NCBI RefSeq assembly: GCF_014596915.1
Contig: NZ_JACVWU010000003.1
Coordinates: forward strand, 62,001-126,000
DNA from: Streptomyces sp. TRM68416
GTDB taxonomy: Bacteria > Actinomycetota > Actinomycetes > Streptomycetales > Streptomycetaceae
Direction of reading: 5' to 3'
Length of the DNA stretch: 64,000 nt
The position numbers and the translations under genes are program-made. The notes beneath the pieces were generated by a model. The model was given only the letters and a program-made list of their open reading frames with translations. It was not told the DNA's origin and did no database searches. Positions 8,860-15,976 of the stretch are shown piece after piece; positions within the stretch are counted from its first letter, which is position 1, and each line of letters starts with the position of its first letter.

Positions 8860-8900
8860 CTCTGGGCGCCCGTGCGAAGGCCGCTGAGTCGGGAAACCGG

Positions 8901-8997
8901 CTCTGACCTGGTGTTTTCTGAGCCCCGTTCCGGCCGACACCTTTCCGATGACGCATCGTGTGGAGTGCGTGGCGATTCTGGAGCCGACGACAAAGGG
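8901..8997 (+). repeat. Dispersed repeat, right copy
   Basis: Related to 4163-4260 in direct orientation; core 8946-8985. It lies outside the right 16-bp repeat, as the left copy lies outside the left one. Confidence 0.65.
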
Positions 8998-9069
8998 CTC
9001 CTGATCTGCTTGCCCGGCAGCTCCGAGGTGACACGGAGATCAAGCAGGTCGGGGTGGGTGTGGGCGGGG

Positions 9070-9423
9070 CTACGGCGCACGGCTCACGGCGGGCTTCCGG
9101 GCGCGGGGAGGTCTGGGAGACCGACAGGTCGGATCGTCGACGACGACGGTGTTGGCGGGGACGACCACGGGCGGGTCGTCCAGGTGCACCCAGCCGGTGG
9201 TCACGTAGGCACGCTTGCCTGCTCCCACGCATTTGGTGGCGACGTTTCCGAAGCCGTCGGGCATGTTGAAGACCTCGGCCGGGGTGTTGTCCCCCGAGCG
9301 GCCCTGGACCGGCGCGTCGCCCTTGCCGCGCTCGTCGTTGTACCGCTGGGAACAGCCGGTGACCAGGCCGATGGCCGCGATCATCAGAATCACGCGCCGG
9401 AGCGCAGGGGACATGGCATGCAT
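9070..9423 (-). CDS. Small secreted lipoprotein, function unknown
   Basis: About 117 residues. A short basic start, a hydrophobic stretch (VILMIAAIGLVTGC) and a lipobox (LVTGC) near residue 23 show a lipoprotein signal peptide, so the mature protein should be anchored on the outer face of the membrane. The remainder has no domain I recognise, only a strand-rich segment (AYVTTGWVHLDDPPVVV) and an Arg/Pro-rich tail. Start ATG at 9423 with GAGAGG upstream; an ATG at 9414 would also leave a usable signal. It is followed by the dispersed repeat rather than another gene, so the context says little. Confidence 0.65.
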   Translation of the reverse strand: MHAMSPALRRVILMIAAIGLVTGCSQRYNDERGKGDAPVQGRSGDNTPAEVFNMPDGFGNVATKCVGAGKRAYVTTGWVHLDDPPVVVPANTVVVDDPTCRSPRPPRARKPAVSRAP

Positions 9424-9511
9424 CGTCGATCCTCTCGGACAGGGGCGGGGGCGGGGGCGGGGGCCGAGGACGGCGTCGCTGACGTGCCGCGCGGGAGCCC
9501 TTCGAGGGCGT

Positions 9512-10621
9512 TCACCCGAGGGTGGCTTCCGGTGGGATGTGGAGGGTGAAGGCGCGGGAGTCGTAGGGCCGGCCGTTGATCTGGAGCTGTACGCGGTGCA
9601 CGCCGGGGTGGTGTCGGCGTGTGCTGAGCGGCCGGAGCGGGTGGCGGCGGACGCCCGCGCGGCGTTCACCCGGGAGGAGGTCGCGACTGGTGAGTTTGAA
9701 GACCTTGGGGGAGAGGCTGCCGTTCGCCTTCCGGTAGTGGACGACATAGTCGATGACGAGCCGTGCGGGACGGGCGCCGGTGTTGGTGACCTCGTAGTGG
9801 AAGACCAGGTCCTCACCCAGGTGTACGTGGGGCGTGCGGACGTCGGGGCCGACGACCCGGACCCGGACGTCCGGGTCGTGGCCGAGGAGGCCCAGCGCGT
9901 CATGGTCGCCGGCCTTGACGAGGGTCCGCAGGCCATGCCGGACCAGGGACGGTGTGGTCGGTGCGGGCTCGGCGAGCCAGCGGGCGGCGGTGGCGACGGC
10001 CAGGCCGGGGTGGTCGTGGCTGATGTCGTTGAGGTGGTTGGCCACTGACCGCCTGACGTATTCACTCGAGTCTCGGTACAGCGCGTCCAGAACGGGCAGG
10101 ACCGGGGTGGGATCGGCGACGAACGCGGTCAGCCGGGGCGCCCACGGCAGGCGCGGGCGGGTGCCCTCACTGGCCAGGCGCCGGACGTGCGGATCGCCAT
10201 GGCCGGTCCACCGCACCGCCCGCTCCAGGGCACGTGACGGATCGGCGCTGAAGAAGGGGCGTACCGCCATCTCCGCGGTGAGCAGGGGAGTGAGGGCGGC
10301 GAGTAGATCGAGAGCCGGTTCGAACACGTCGGACGCCAGGGCGCGTTCGGCGACGGCCGCGTTGACGGGGAAGGTCATCCAGCCGGTGAACTCGGGTCGG
10401 CACAGGGCCGCGTGGACGACCTCGGCGAAGGCGGGGTAGGGATCCGGAAGGTCGGCGAGGACGGCTTCCTTCACAGCGGTGACGCGTCCGCTGAAAGTCA
10501 GGCCCTCCAGCAGGGCTCCGCAGCCGCGGAGGGCGGTCGCCGGTGCGGCGCCCGCCGCCGCCATGACGGAGGCCAGCAACTCGGTGGTGTGTGCGTTGAT
10601 CAGTTCGTCGGCCGTGGGCAC
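9512..10621 (-). CDS. AlkC-like DNA alkylation repair protein (HEAT-like repeats plus Ig-like domain)
   Basis: About 369 residues. The N-terminal ~240 residues are helical repeats of the AlkC/AlkD superfamily, with the family signature SEGTRPRLPWAP near residue 150 and later repeats (YVRRSVANHLNDISHDHP). The C-terminal ~110 residues form a beta-rich, Ig-like segment (VFHYEVTNTG, then VHRVQLQINGRPYDS). That addition marks AlkC members from AlkD and resembles the DNA-contacting Ig-like domain described for AlkC. AlkC/AlkD enzymes are DNA glycosylases that remove cationic alkylated bases. GTG start at 10621. It sits upstream of the lipoprotein on the same strand, 88 nt apart, and is probably unrelated to the biosynthetic cluster. 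Confidence 0.75.
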   Translation of the reverse strand: MPTADELINAHTTELLASVMAAAGAAPATALRGCGALLEGLTFSGRVTAVKEAVLADLPDPYPAFAEVVHAALCRPEFTGWMTFPVNAAVAERALASDVFEPALDLLAALTPLLTAEMAVRPFFSADPSRALERAVRWTGHGDPHVRRLASEGTRPRLPWAPRLTAFVADPTPVLPVLDALYRDSSEYVRRSVANHLNDISHDHPGLAVATAARWLAEPAPTTPSLVRHGLRTLVKAGDHDALGLLGHDPDVRVRVVGPDVRTPHVHLGEDLVFHYEVTNTGARPARLVIDYVVHYRKANGSLSPKVFKLTSRDLLPGERRAGVRRHPLRPLSTRRHHPGVHRVQLQINGRPYDSRAFTLHIPPEATLG

Positions 10622-10700
10622 GGCTGTCCCATCTCCTCGGGGCCGTACCGGAGGCGCGCTCGCCCTGTGTGCATCGAGTGCGCCTCCGGTACCGGCTCGG

Positions 10701-11000
10701 CTACGGCTGGGTGCTGTGCAGGACCTCGGCGTGCCGCATCTCGTGGACCTCTCCGATCAGGCTGAAGAACTCCCCGGCGGCCGGGTCTCCGGGCATCTCC
10801 GCCGCCGCGCGGGCGGCTGCTTCCGGGGAGGCCCAGAGGATGAGGTCGAGCAGGGAGCCGTCCTCGTACCGGGCGAGGTGCGCGCCGAGGAAGTCGGACC
10901 CGTACCGCTCGCGCAGCAGGGCGATCAGCCTGGCGCGGTGGGCGGTCAGCTGCTCGGGGTCGGCGCAGGCGAAGCGGACGTATTCGATTGTCGTGCTCAT
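10701..11000 (-). CDS. ABM-like small alpha/beta-barrel protein
   Basis: A protein of 99 residues with the pattern of a dimeric ferredoxin-like (ABM) domain: strand (IEYVRFACA), helix (QLTAHRARLIALLRERYG), strand (LLDLILWASPEAAARA), helix. Members act as small monooxygenases or ligand-binding proteins; no catalytic residue can be assigned here. It faces the CGNR regulator across a 105-bp region holding two identical palindromes, so it is probably that regulator's target. Start ATG at 11000 with AAGGG upstream. Confidence 0.65.
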   Translation of the reverse strand: MSTTIEYVRFACADPEQLTAHRARLIALLRERYGSDFLGAHLARYEDGSLLDLILWASPEAAARAAAEMPGDPAAGEFFSLIGEVHEMRHAEVLHSTQP

Positions 11001-11021
11001 GGGAACCCTTCGCTTGTGGAC

Positions 11022-11086
11022 TCACGGATTTGGATCTCTGAATCCGTGAATGGAAGCTATCACGGATTTGGCACAGGGAATCCGTG
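11022..11086. promoter_or_regulatory. Two identical palindromic operators between ABM gene and CGNR regulator
   Basis: Site 1: TCACGGATT (11022-11030) and AATCCGTGA (11041-11049). Site 2: TCACGGATT (11060-11068) and AATCCGTG (11079-11086). Both have 10-nt spacers, and their start points are 38 bp apart. They lie in the divergent promoter region of 10701-11000 and 11106-11651, so the CGNR protein probably binds here and controls both genes. A third, imperfect copy lies at 11856-11882. Confidence 0.7.
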
Positions 11087-11105
11087 GGTCCGGTAGTTTG
11101 GTGGC

Positions 11106-11651
11106 ATGTCCCTCAAGAACCTGCGCGAGATGCCGTGGATCGGTGAGCGGCCGGTACTGGACGTGGCCAACACCGTCGTCGTCGGAGCCGGTCACGCGGG
11201 GGGCGACGTCGATCTGCTGGTCGATCCCGAACTCCTGGTGTCCTGGCGGGAGAAAGTGTGCGACCGGGAGCTCGCCGACCTCCCTCTGGAGGATCTGGTG
11301 GAGCTGCGCGCCCCGGTCAGGGCCGCGCTGGACGCGGCGGCGCGGCAGACGCCGCTGCCGGGGCCGGCGCGGGTGCGACTCAATGCGCTGGCCGCACGCG
11401 CCCCGGTGACGTTCCGGGTCGACGACGCCGGTCGTCTCGCGGAGCAGGAGGCCGGCGGGCCGGTGGCGGCGGCGGTCGCGCGGCAGGCGCTCGTGCTGGC
11501 TGCCGGGCCGGAGCAGGTGCGGTTGCGGCGCTGCCCCGCGCCGAGCTGCGGGATGTTCTTCCTCGCGCGCAGACGGGATCAGGCGTGGTGCTCGATCGGC
11601 TGCGGCAACCGGGCGCGCGCCGCCCGCCGCAGCGAGCACCGCGCGGACTGA
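11106..11651 (+). CDS. CGNR zinc-finger / ABATE-domain transcriptional regulator
   Basis: A protein of 181 residues. The N-terminal ~130 residues match the ABATE (stress-induced) domain, beginning with PVLDVANTVV. The C-terminus holds the CGNR zinc finger: CPAPSCGMFF, then WCSIGCGNRARAARR, giving four Cys ligands and a basic tail. Proteins of this family are presumed DNA-binding regulators. It is divergent from the ABM-domain gene over two perfect palindromes, which suggests autoregulation and control of the ABM gene. Confidence 0.8.
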   Translation: MSLKNLREMPWIGERPVLDVANTVVVGAGHAGGDVDLLVDPELLVSWREKVCDRELADLPLEDLVELRAPVRAALDAAARQTPLPGPARVRLNALAARAPVTFRVDDAGRLAEQEAGGPVAAAVARQALVLAAGPEQVRLRRCPAPSCGMFFLARRRDQAWCSIGCGNRARAARRSEHRAD

Positions 11652-12046
11652 AGCCGGCCGTTCGTTCCCTTCGTCAGCCGTCGACGAGGTCGCCGTGGGG
11701 GCGGGTCGGGTGGTGCGGTGAGGCGGGGTGCGGGGAGGCGGGGTGTGCGTGGATCGGTCGAGGTGGTCCTCGGCGTGGAGAGGGGATGGGTCGGCGGGAT
11801 GCGGCCGACGCTGGTCTCCCGCAGCCTCTTCTCTGGGGCGCGCTCCCCTCGTTGATCACGGATTCAAGAATTAAAGCCGTGAGTGGTGCGGCGTGAGTGG
11901 TGAAGAGTGTCTGGGGCTCGACTCCGGGACCGGGGGTGCGGCCGAGGTGGCTGAGGAGCGGAGGGTCGCCCGGCAGGCGGTCCGCCGCTTCCCGGAGGCC
12001 GGTGGGGAGCATGCGCTGACCCGGCGTCGGCGCCCGGGAGGCCGGC
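11652..12046. other. Intergenic stretch with a third copy of the palindromic operator
   Basis: No convincing gene. At 11856-11882, TCACGGATT, a 9-nt spacer and AAGCCGTGA repeat the operator seen upstream of the CGNR gene, with one mismatch. It lies in an AT-richer patch that could be a promoter. A minus-strand open frame of about 112 codons (11674-12012) starts beside it but shows no recognisable domain. Confidence 0.5.
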
Positions 12047-12973
12047 TCAGCGGGGGCCGAGGGGTTTGTCCGAGGCCACGTGTGTCAGTTTCTCGGGGTT
12101 GCGGACGTAGTAGAGGCCGGTGATGCGGGAGTCCGTCACGTGGAGGGCCAGGACGCCGTCGAGTTCGTCGTCGAGGTGGACCAGGAGGGCCGGGCTGCCG
12201 TTGATCAGGGTGAAGGAGACGGAGAGGGGGCGGTCGAGTTTGCTGAGGCCGCCGAGCATGAAGCGGGTCACCTTGTCGGCGCCGGTGATCGGGCGGGGGG
12301 AGGCCTGCTTGACGCCGCCGCCGTCGCTGATCAGGACGACGTCCGGGGCGAGTACGTCGAGGAGGCCCTGGGGGTCGCCGGTCTCGATCGCCTGCCGGAA
12401 GGACTCCAGGGCCGCGCGGGTGGTGCGCGGGGAGACCGACCGGCGGGGGCGGCGGGCGTCGACGTGCTTGCGGGCGCGGTGCGCGATCTGGCGGACGGCC
12501 ACGGGCGTCTTGTCCACCGCGGCCGCGATGTCGTCGTAGCCGACGTCGAAGACCTCGCGCAGCACGAAGACCGCGCGCTCGGTCGGCGTCAGGGTCTCCA
12601 TGACGAGCATCAGGGCCATCGACATGCTCTCCGCGAGTTCGACGTCCTCCGCCACGTCGGGCGTGGTGAGCAGCGGTTCGGGCAGCCAGGAACCCACGTA
12701 CGCCTCCTTGCGGCGGGCCATCGTCCGCAGGCGGTTGAGCGACTGGCGGGTGGTGATCCGGACCAGGTAGGCGCGCTGGTCCCGTACCCGCTCCAGGTCG
12801 ACGCCGACCCAGCGCAGCCAGGTCTCCTGCAGTACGTCCTCGGCGTCGGCCGCGGAGCCGAGCATCTCGTAGGCGACGGTGAAGAGCAGGTTGCGGTGCG
12901 CGACGAAGCTCTCGGTCGCCGGGTCGGCGGCGTGGTCGCTCATCCGCTCGGCCCTGCTCGTGTGGTCGTTCAT
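12047..12973 (-). CDS. ECF41-family (SigJ-like) sigma factor
   Basis: About 308 residues. Region 2 (SFVAHRNLLFTVAYEMLGSAADAEDVLQETWLRW) and region 4 (TPTERAVFVLREVFDVGYDDIAAAV) are clear. The C-terminal ~110 residues are a SnoaL-like extension, ending in ITGLYYVRNPEKL, which defines the ECF41/SigJ type. In that family the extension replaces a separate anti-sigma factor. Such genes usually sit beside a carboxymuconolactone decarboxylase, oxidoreductase or epimerase; here an FAD oxidoreductase lies 91 bp upstream on the same strand, as expected for an ECF41 target. Start ATG at 12973; an ATG at 12940 is the alternative. Confidence 0.88.
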   Translation of the reverse strand: MNDHTSRAERMSDHAADPATESFVAHRNLLFTVAYEMLGSAADAEDVLQETWLRWVGVDLERVRDQRAYLVRITTRQSLNRLRTMARRKEAYVGSWLPEPLLTTPDVAEDVELAESMSMALMLVMETLTPTERAVFVLREVFDVGYDDIAAAVDKTPVAVRQIAHRARKHVDARRPRRSVSPRTTRAALESFRQAIETGDPQGLLDVLAPDVVLISDGGGVKQASPRPITGADKVTRFMLGGLSKLDRPLSVSFTLINGSPALLVHLDDELDGVLALHVTDSRITGLYYVRNPEKLTHVASDKPLGPR

Positions 12974-13064
12974 GGCTCCGCCCTTCCCGTTCGGTCGGTC
13001 ATGTCTTCGCCCTCCCCGTTCGGTCGTTCACGGGCCCGGCCCTCTCCGTCCGTCGACGGAGCCT

Positions 13065-14270
13065 CTACGCCGCTCGGTCGGCCTTGGGTGTGGTCTCGTC
13101 GCGCCGGGCCGCCAGGAGTTCCTGTCGCTTGGAGCCTCCCGAGACCTTGTGCAGGCGGTACGAGCCGGGCTTGCCCGCCTCGCCGGCCAGGTGCTTGACG
13201 ATGCCCTGGCACACGAACTCCTTGACCTTCGCGCCGGTCCGGCCGCCGATGTGGAACCCCACGGCTACGTCGTACCGGTGGGCGAACTGGAAGATGCCGG
13301 CGCCGCGGCCCAGGCTGATGCACTGCCCGGCGAACACCTGGTTGAGGGTCGAGGGCCGCTCGCCCGCGATCCGGCTGAGTACGGTGTCGGCGGCCCGCGC
13401 GCCCATGGGGATCGCGGCCTGGCAGCTCATCCGCAGCGGCAGGTCCGACGGCGCGGCCGAGTCGCCGGCCGCGACGATGCGCTCGTCGTCCACGCTGGTC
13501 AGCGTCTCGTCCGTGAGCAGGCGTCCCAGCGAGTCGGTGCTCAGCCCGCTGCGCACGGCCAGGTCCGGCACGCTGAAGCCGACGGTCCAGACCGTCACCG
13601 CGCTCGGCAGCGTACGGCCGTCCGCGAGCAGTACGGCGTCCTCGGTCACCTCCGTCACCTTGCTGCCGGGGCCGTCGACCACGGTCACCCCGAGCTGCGC
13701 CATCCGCCGGGCGACCGAGCGCCGGCCCCGCGGGTGCAGGTACGGGCCGAGGACGCCGCCGCAGACCAGGGTCACGGTACGGCCCTCCTCGGCCAGCTCG
13801 GTCGCGGTCTCGATGCCGGCCGGGCCCGCCCCGGCGACCGTCACCGCGGCCGACGCGGGCGCGTCGTCGAGGGCCGCCCGCAGCCGCCGCGCCTCCTCGA
13901 AGGTGGCGACCGGGTGGGCGAACGCGGCCGCGCCGGGCACGTTCAGATCGGTGCTGCCGCTGCCCACCGCGTAGATCAGGTAGTCGTAGTCCATCGTGGC
14001 GCCGCTCTCCAGGGTCACGGAGCGCGAGGCCGCGTCGATCCGGGCCACGGTGTCGACGGCGATCCCGACGCCCTGGCCCAGCACGTCCCGGTACTCGACG
14101 ACCGCGTCGTCGGACCCGCCCACCAGCTGGTGCAGACGGATCCGCTCGACGAAGTCCGGGCGCGGGTTGACCAGGGTCACGGTCACGTCGGCGCGCTGCG
14201 TGAGGCGGTTGGCGGCCATCACTCCGGCGTACCCGCCGCCGATCACGAGGACATTGGTGGTGCGGTCCAT
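13065..14270 (-). CDS. FAD-dependent NAD(P)H oxidoreductase (NDH-2-like)
   Basis: About 401 residues. The N-terminal dinucleotide fold (VLVIGGGYAGVMAANRL) and a second NAD(P)-binding motif (VTVAGAGPAGIETATELAEEG) place it in the pyridine-nucleotide disulfide oxidoreductase/NDH-2 superfamily. A C-terminal FAD contact follows (VAAGDSAAP). It probably oxidises NAD(P)H with a quinone or other acceptor. Start ATG at 14270, with GGAGGAGA directly upstream. It lies upstream of the ECF41 sigma gene and is probably its regulatory target. No C-terminal amphipathic anchor is obvious, so membrane association is uncertain. Confidence 0.8.
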   Translation of the reverse strand: MDRTTNVLVIGGGYAGVMAANRLTQRADVTVTLVNPRPDFVERIRLHQLVGGSDDAVVEYRDVLGQGVGIAVDTVARIDAASRSVTLESGATMDYDYLIYAVGSGSTDLNVPGAAAFAHPVATFEEARRLRAALDDAPASAAVTVAGAGPAGIETATELAEEGRTVTLVCGGVLGPYLHPRGRRSVARRMAQLGVTVVDGPGSKVTEVTEDAVLLADGRTLPSAVTVWTVGFSVPDLAVRSGLSTDSLGRLLTDETLTSVDDERIVAAGDSAAPSDLPLRMSCQAAIPMGARAADTVLSRIAGERPSTLNQVFAGQCISLGRGAGIFQFAHRYDVAVGFHIGGRTGAKVKEFVCQGIVKHLAGEAGKPGSYRLHKVSGGSKRQELLAARRDETTPKADRAA

Positions 14271-14445
14271 GGTGTCTCCTCCGTCTTCAAGGGGTCGACC
14301 TGAAGACACCGGCGCCACGACCGCTGTGACATGGTGTGACTCAGATCACTGCTGTATCGGCTCCGGGCGGTCGGGTCCGTGCCTCGTCCGGGAAGGTCGG
14401 TGACGATCCCGACAGACCAACGGCAGACGCAAGGAAGGTGACGTC

Positions 14446-15330
14446 ATGACCGAGAAGCTCACCGTGAGTGTGCTGGGCACCGGCATCATGGGCGCGGCGA
14501 TGGCCCGCAACCTCGCCCGGGCCGGACACGCCGTACGCGCCTGGAACCGCTCGCGCGCCAAGTCCGAACCGCTCTCCGCCGAGGGCGTGTTCGTCGCCGG
14601 CAGTCCCGCCGAGGCGGTCGAGGGCGCCGACACCGTCCTGACCATGCTCTACGACGGCCCCGCCGCCCTGGAGGTCATGCGCCGGGCCGCGCCCGCACTG
14701 AGTCCCGGCACCGCGTGGGCGCAGTCCACCACCGCCGGGATCGAGGCGCTCACCGGCCTGGCCACCTTCGCCCGCGAGCGCGGACTCCTCTTCTACGACG
14801 CCCCCGTGCTCGGCACCCGGGCGCCCGCCGAGGCCGGACAGCTCCTCGTCCTCGCCGCCGGACCGGCCGAGGGCCGCCCGCGCGTGACGCCGGTCTTCGA
14901 CGCGGTCGGTGCCCGCACCCTGTGGACGGGCGAGGACGGCGCCGAGGGCAGTGCGACCCGGCTGAAGCTGGTGGCCAACAGCTGGGTCCTCGCGGCCACC
15001 AACGCGATGGGCGAGACGCTGGCCCTGGCGCAGGCGCTCGGCGTGGACCCGCAGAGCTTCTTCGACGCCATCGGCGGCGGCCCGCTGGACATGGGGTACC
15101 TCCGGGCGAAGTCCGCCCTGGTGCTCGACGGCCGGCTGACGCCCGCGCAGTTCGCGGTGTCGACCGCCGCGAAGGACGCCCGCCTGATCGTCGAGGCCGG
15201 CACCGCCCACGGCATCCGCCTCGACGTCGCCGCCGCCGGCGCCGAACGTCTGGAGCGCGCCGCCGCCCAGGGGCACGGCGACGAGGACATGGCGGCGGCG
15301 TACTACGCCAGCTTCGACGAGGCGGGCTGA
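14446..15330 (+). CDS. NAD(P)-dependent 3-hydroxyisobutyrate dehydrogenase-family oxidoreductase
   Basis: About 294 residues. The N-terminal Rossmann motif VLGTGIMGAAMARNLARAGH and the all-helical C-terminal domain with the catalytic Lys region (TRLKLVANSWVLA) match the beta-hydroxyacid dehydrogenase family. That family includes imine reductases, glyoxylate reductases and 3-hydroxyisobutyrate dehydrogenases. The substrate cannot be told from sequence. Start ATG at 14446 with AAGGAAGG upstream; divergent from the FAD oxidoreductase. It lies just outside the biosynthetic cluster and I treat it as flanking. Confidence 0.8.
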   Translation: MTEKLTVSVLGTGIMGAAMARNLARAGHAVRAWNRSRAKSEPLSAEGVFVAGSPAEAVEGADTVLTMLYDGPAALEVMRRAAPALSPGTAWAQSTTAGIEALTGLATFARERGLLFYDAPVLGTRAPAEAGQLLVLAAGPAEGRPRVTPVFDAVGARTLWTGEDGAEGSATRLKLVANSWVLAATNAMGETLALAQALGVDPQSFFDAIGGGPLDMGYLRAKSALVLDGRLTPAQFAVSTAAKDARLIVEAGTAHGIRLDVAAAGAERLERAAAQGHGDEDMAAAYYASFDEAG

Positions 15331-15550
15331 GGGGGAGTGGTGTCGGTGGTGGTGAAAGGGTCGGGTCGCTTCGCTTGCTGCCGGGGTGCTTCGATCCGGC
15401 CGTCGCGGGTGCCCGTTCGCGGACGGGGGTGTCTCGGCGGCTGCTCCCGGTCCGGGGGGCGGGGATGGTGCGCGCGGCCGTGTGACCAAGGGGGTGATCG
15501 GGTGGGCGCCTGTCCGTCGCCGTTTTTCCGGGGCTGTAACTCTCGTATGT

Positions 15551-15579
15551 TTCAAGCCAGTTGAAGCGGAAAGTATCAT
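15551..15579 (+). promoter_or_regulatory. Possible promoter with palindrome TTCAA-N5-TTGAA
   Basis: TTCAA GCCAG TTGAA (15551-15565) is a perfect inverted repeat. TTCAAG (15551-15556) lies 17 nt from TATCAT (15574-15579), a good -10 with a weak -35. An operator overlapping the promoter is plausible. Confidence 0.3.
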
Positions 15580-15914
15580 GGTTCCGGGCGTTCTCCGGTC
15601 GCGCGGGCGCCGGTTGCGGACCCTCTTCTGAAGGGTCGCTCGTTCGGCTCTCGGCCCCTTCCCGCCCCTCGGTGGAGATCGAAGAGGGGTTCGATCGTGC
15701 CCTGCTCGCGATTTTTAAACTTCCGTCAGGATCCGGACGAGCCGCCTCCGAGTGTTACTTGCCAAGTTCAGCGCGGTGCCGGGTCGCATCGCGGACAGAA
15801 GTCGACCGGATCGATTCTTCAACAGGTCATGAATTACCCGTACCGCAGCGCCATCTTCCCTCGTTATGATGCGGACTCAGGCACCGGAGCGCGTCCGGAG
15901 GTCAAGGAGAGGTC

Positions 15915-15941
15915 ATGCGTTCCTTGAGCATCGGCCGTTAG
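15915..15941 (+). CDS. Possible 8-codon leader peptide before FAAL
   Basis: An ATG preceded by a near-perfect Shine-Dalgarno sequence (AAGGAGAGG) opens a frame of eight codons, MRSLSIGR, ending in TAG at 15939-15941. The FAAL gene starts 35 nt later in another frame with a poorer ribosome-binding site. It could be a leader peptide, a translation-priming frame or chance. No attenuator hairpin was identified. Confidence 0.3.
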   Translation: MRSLSIGR

Positions 15942-15976
15942 TTTCGCGCCAATGAGTCGGACGGGGGCGGTTCGCA

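Larger units (their letters stand above)
15331..15976. other. Long, AT-richer leader region before the first biosynthetic gene
   Basis: About 650 bp without a convincing gene. It includes several AT-rich patches unusual for this genome, a palindrome with a -10-like hexamer (15551-15579) and a short leader frame with a strong ribosome-binding site (15915-15941). It probably holds the promoter for the FAAL-led plus-strand block. Confidence 0.5.

Noticed and set aside
11674..12012. Minus-strand frame of about 112 codons near the third palindrome
   Set aside because: No domain, Pro/His/Arg-rich tail and no good ribosome-binding site. Left as intergenic, though its start beside an operator-like site is noted.
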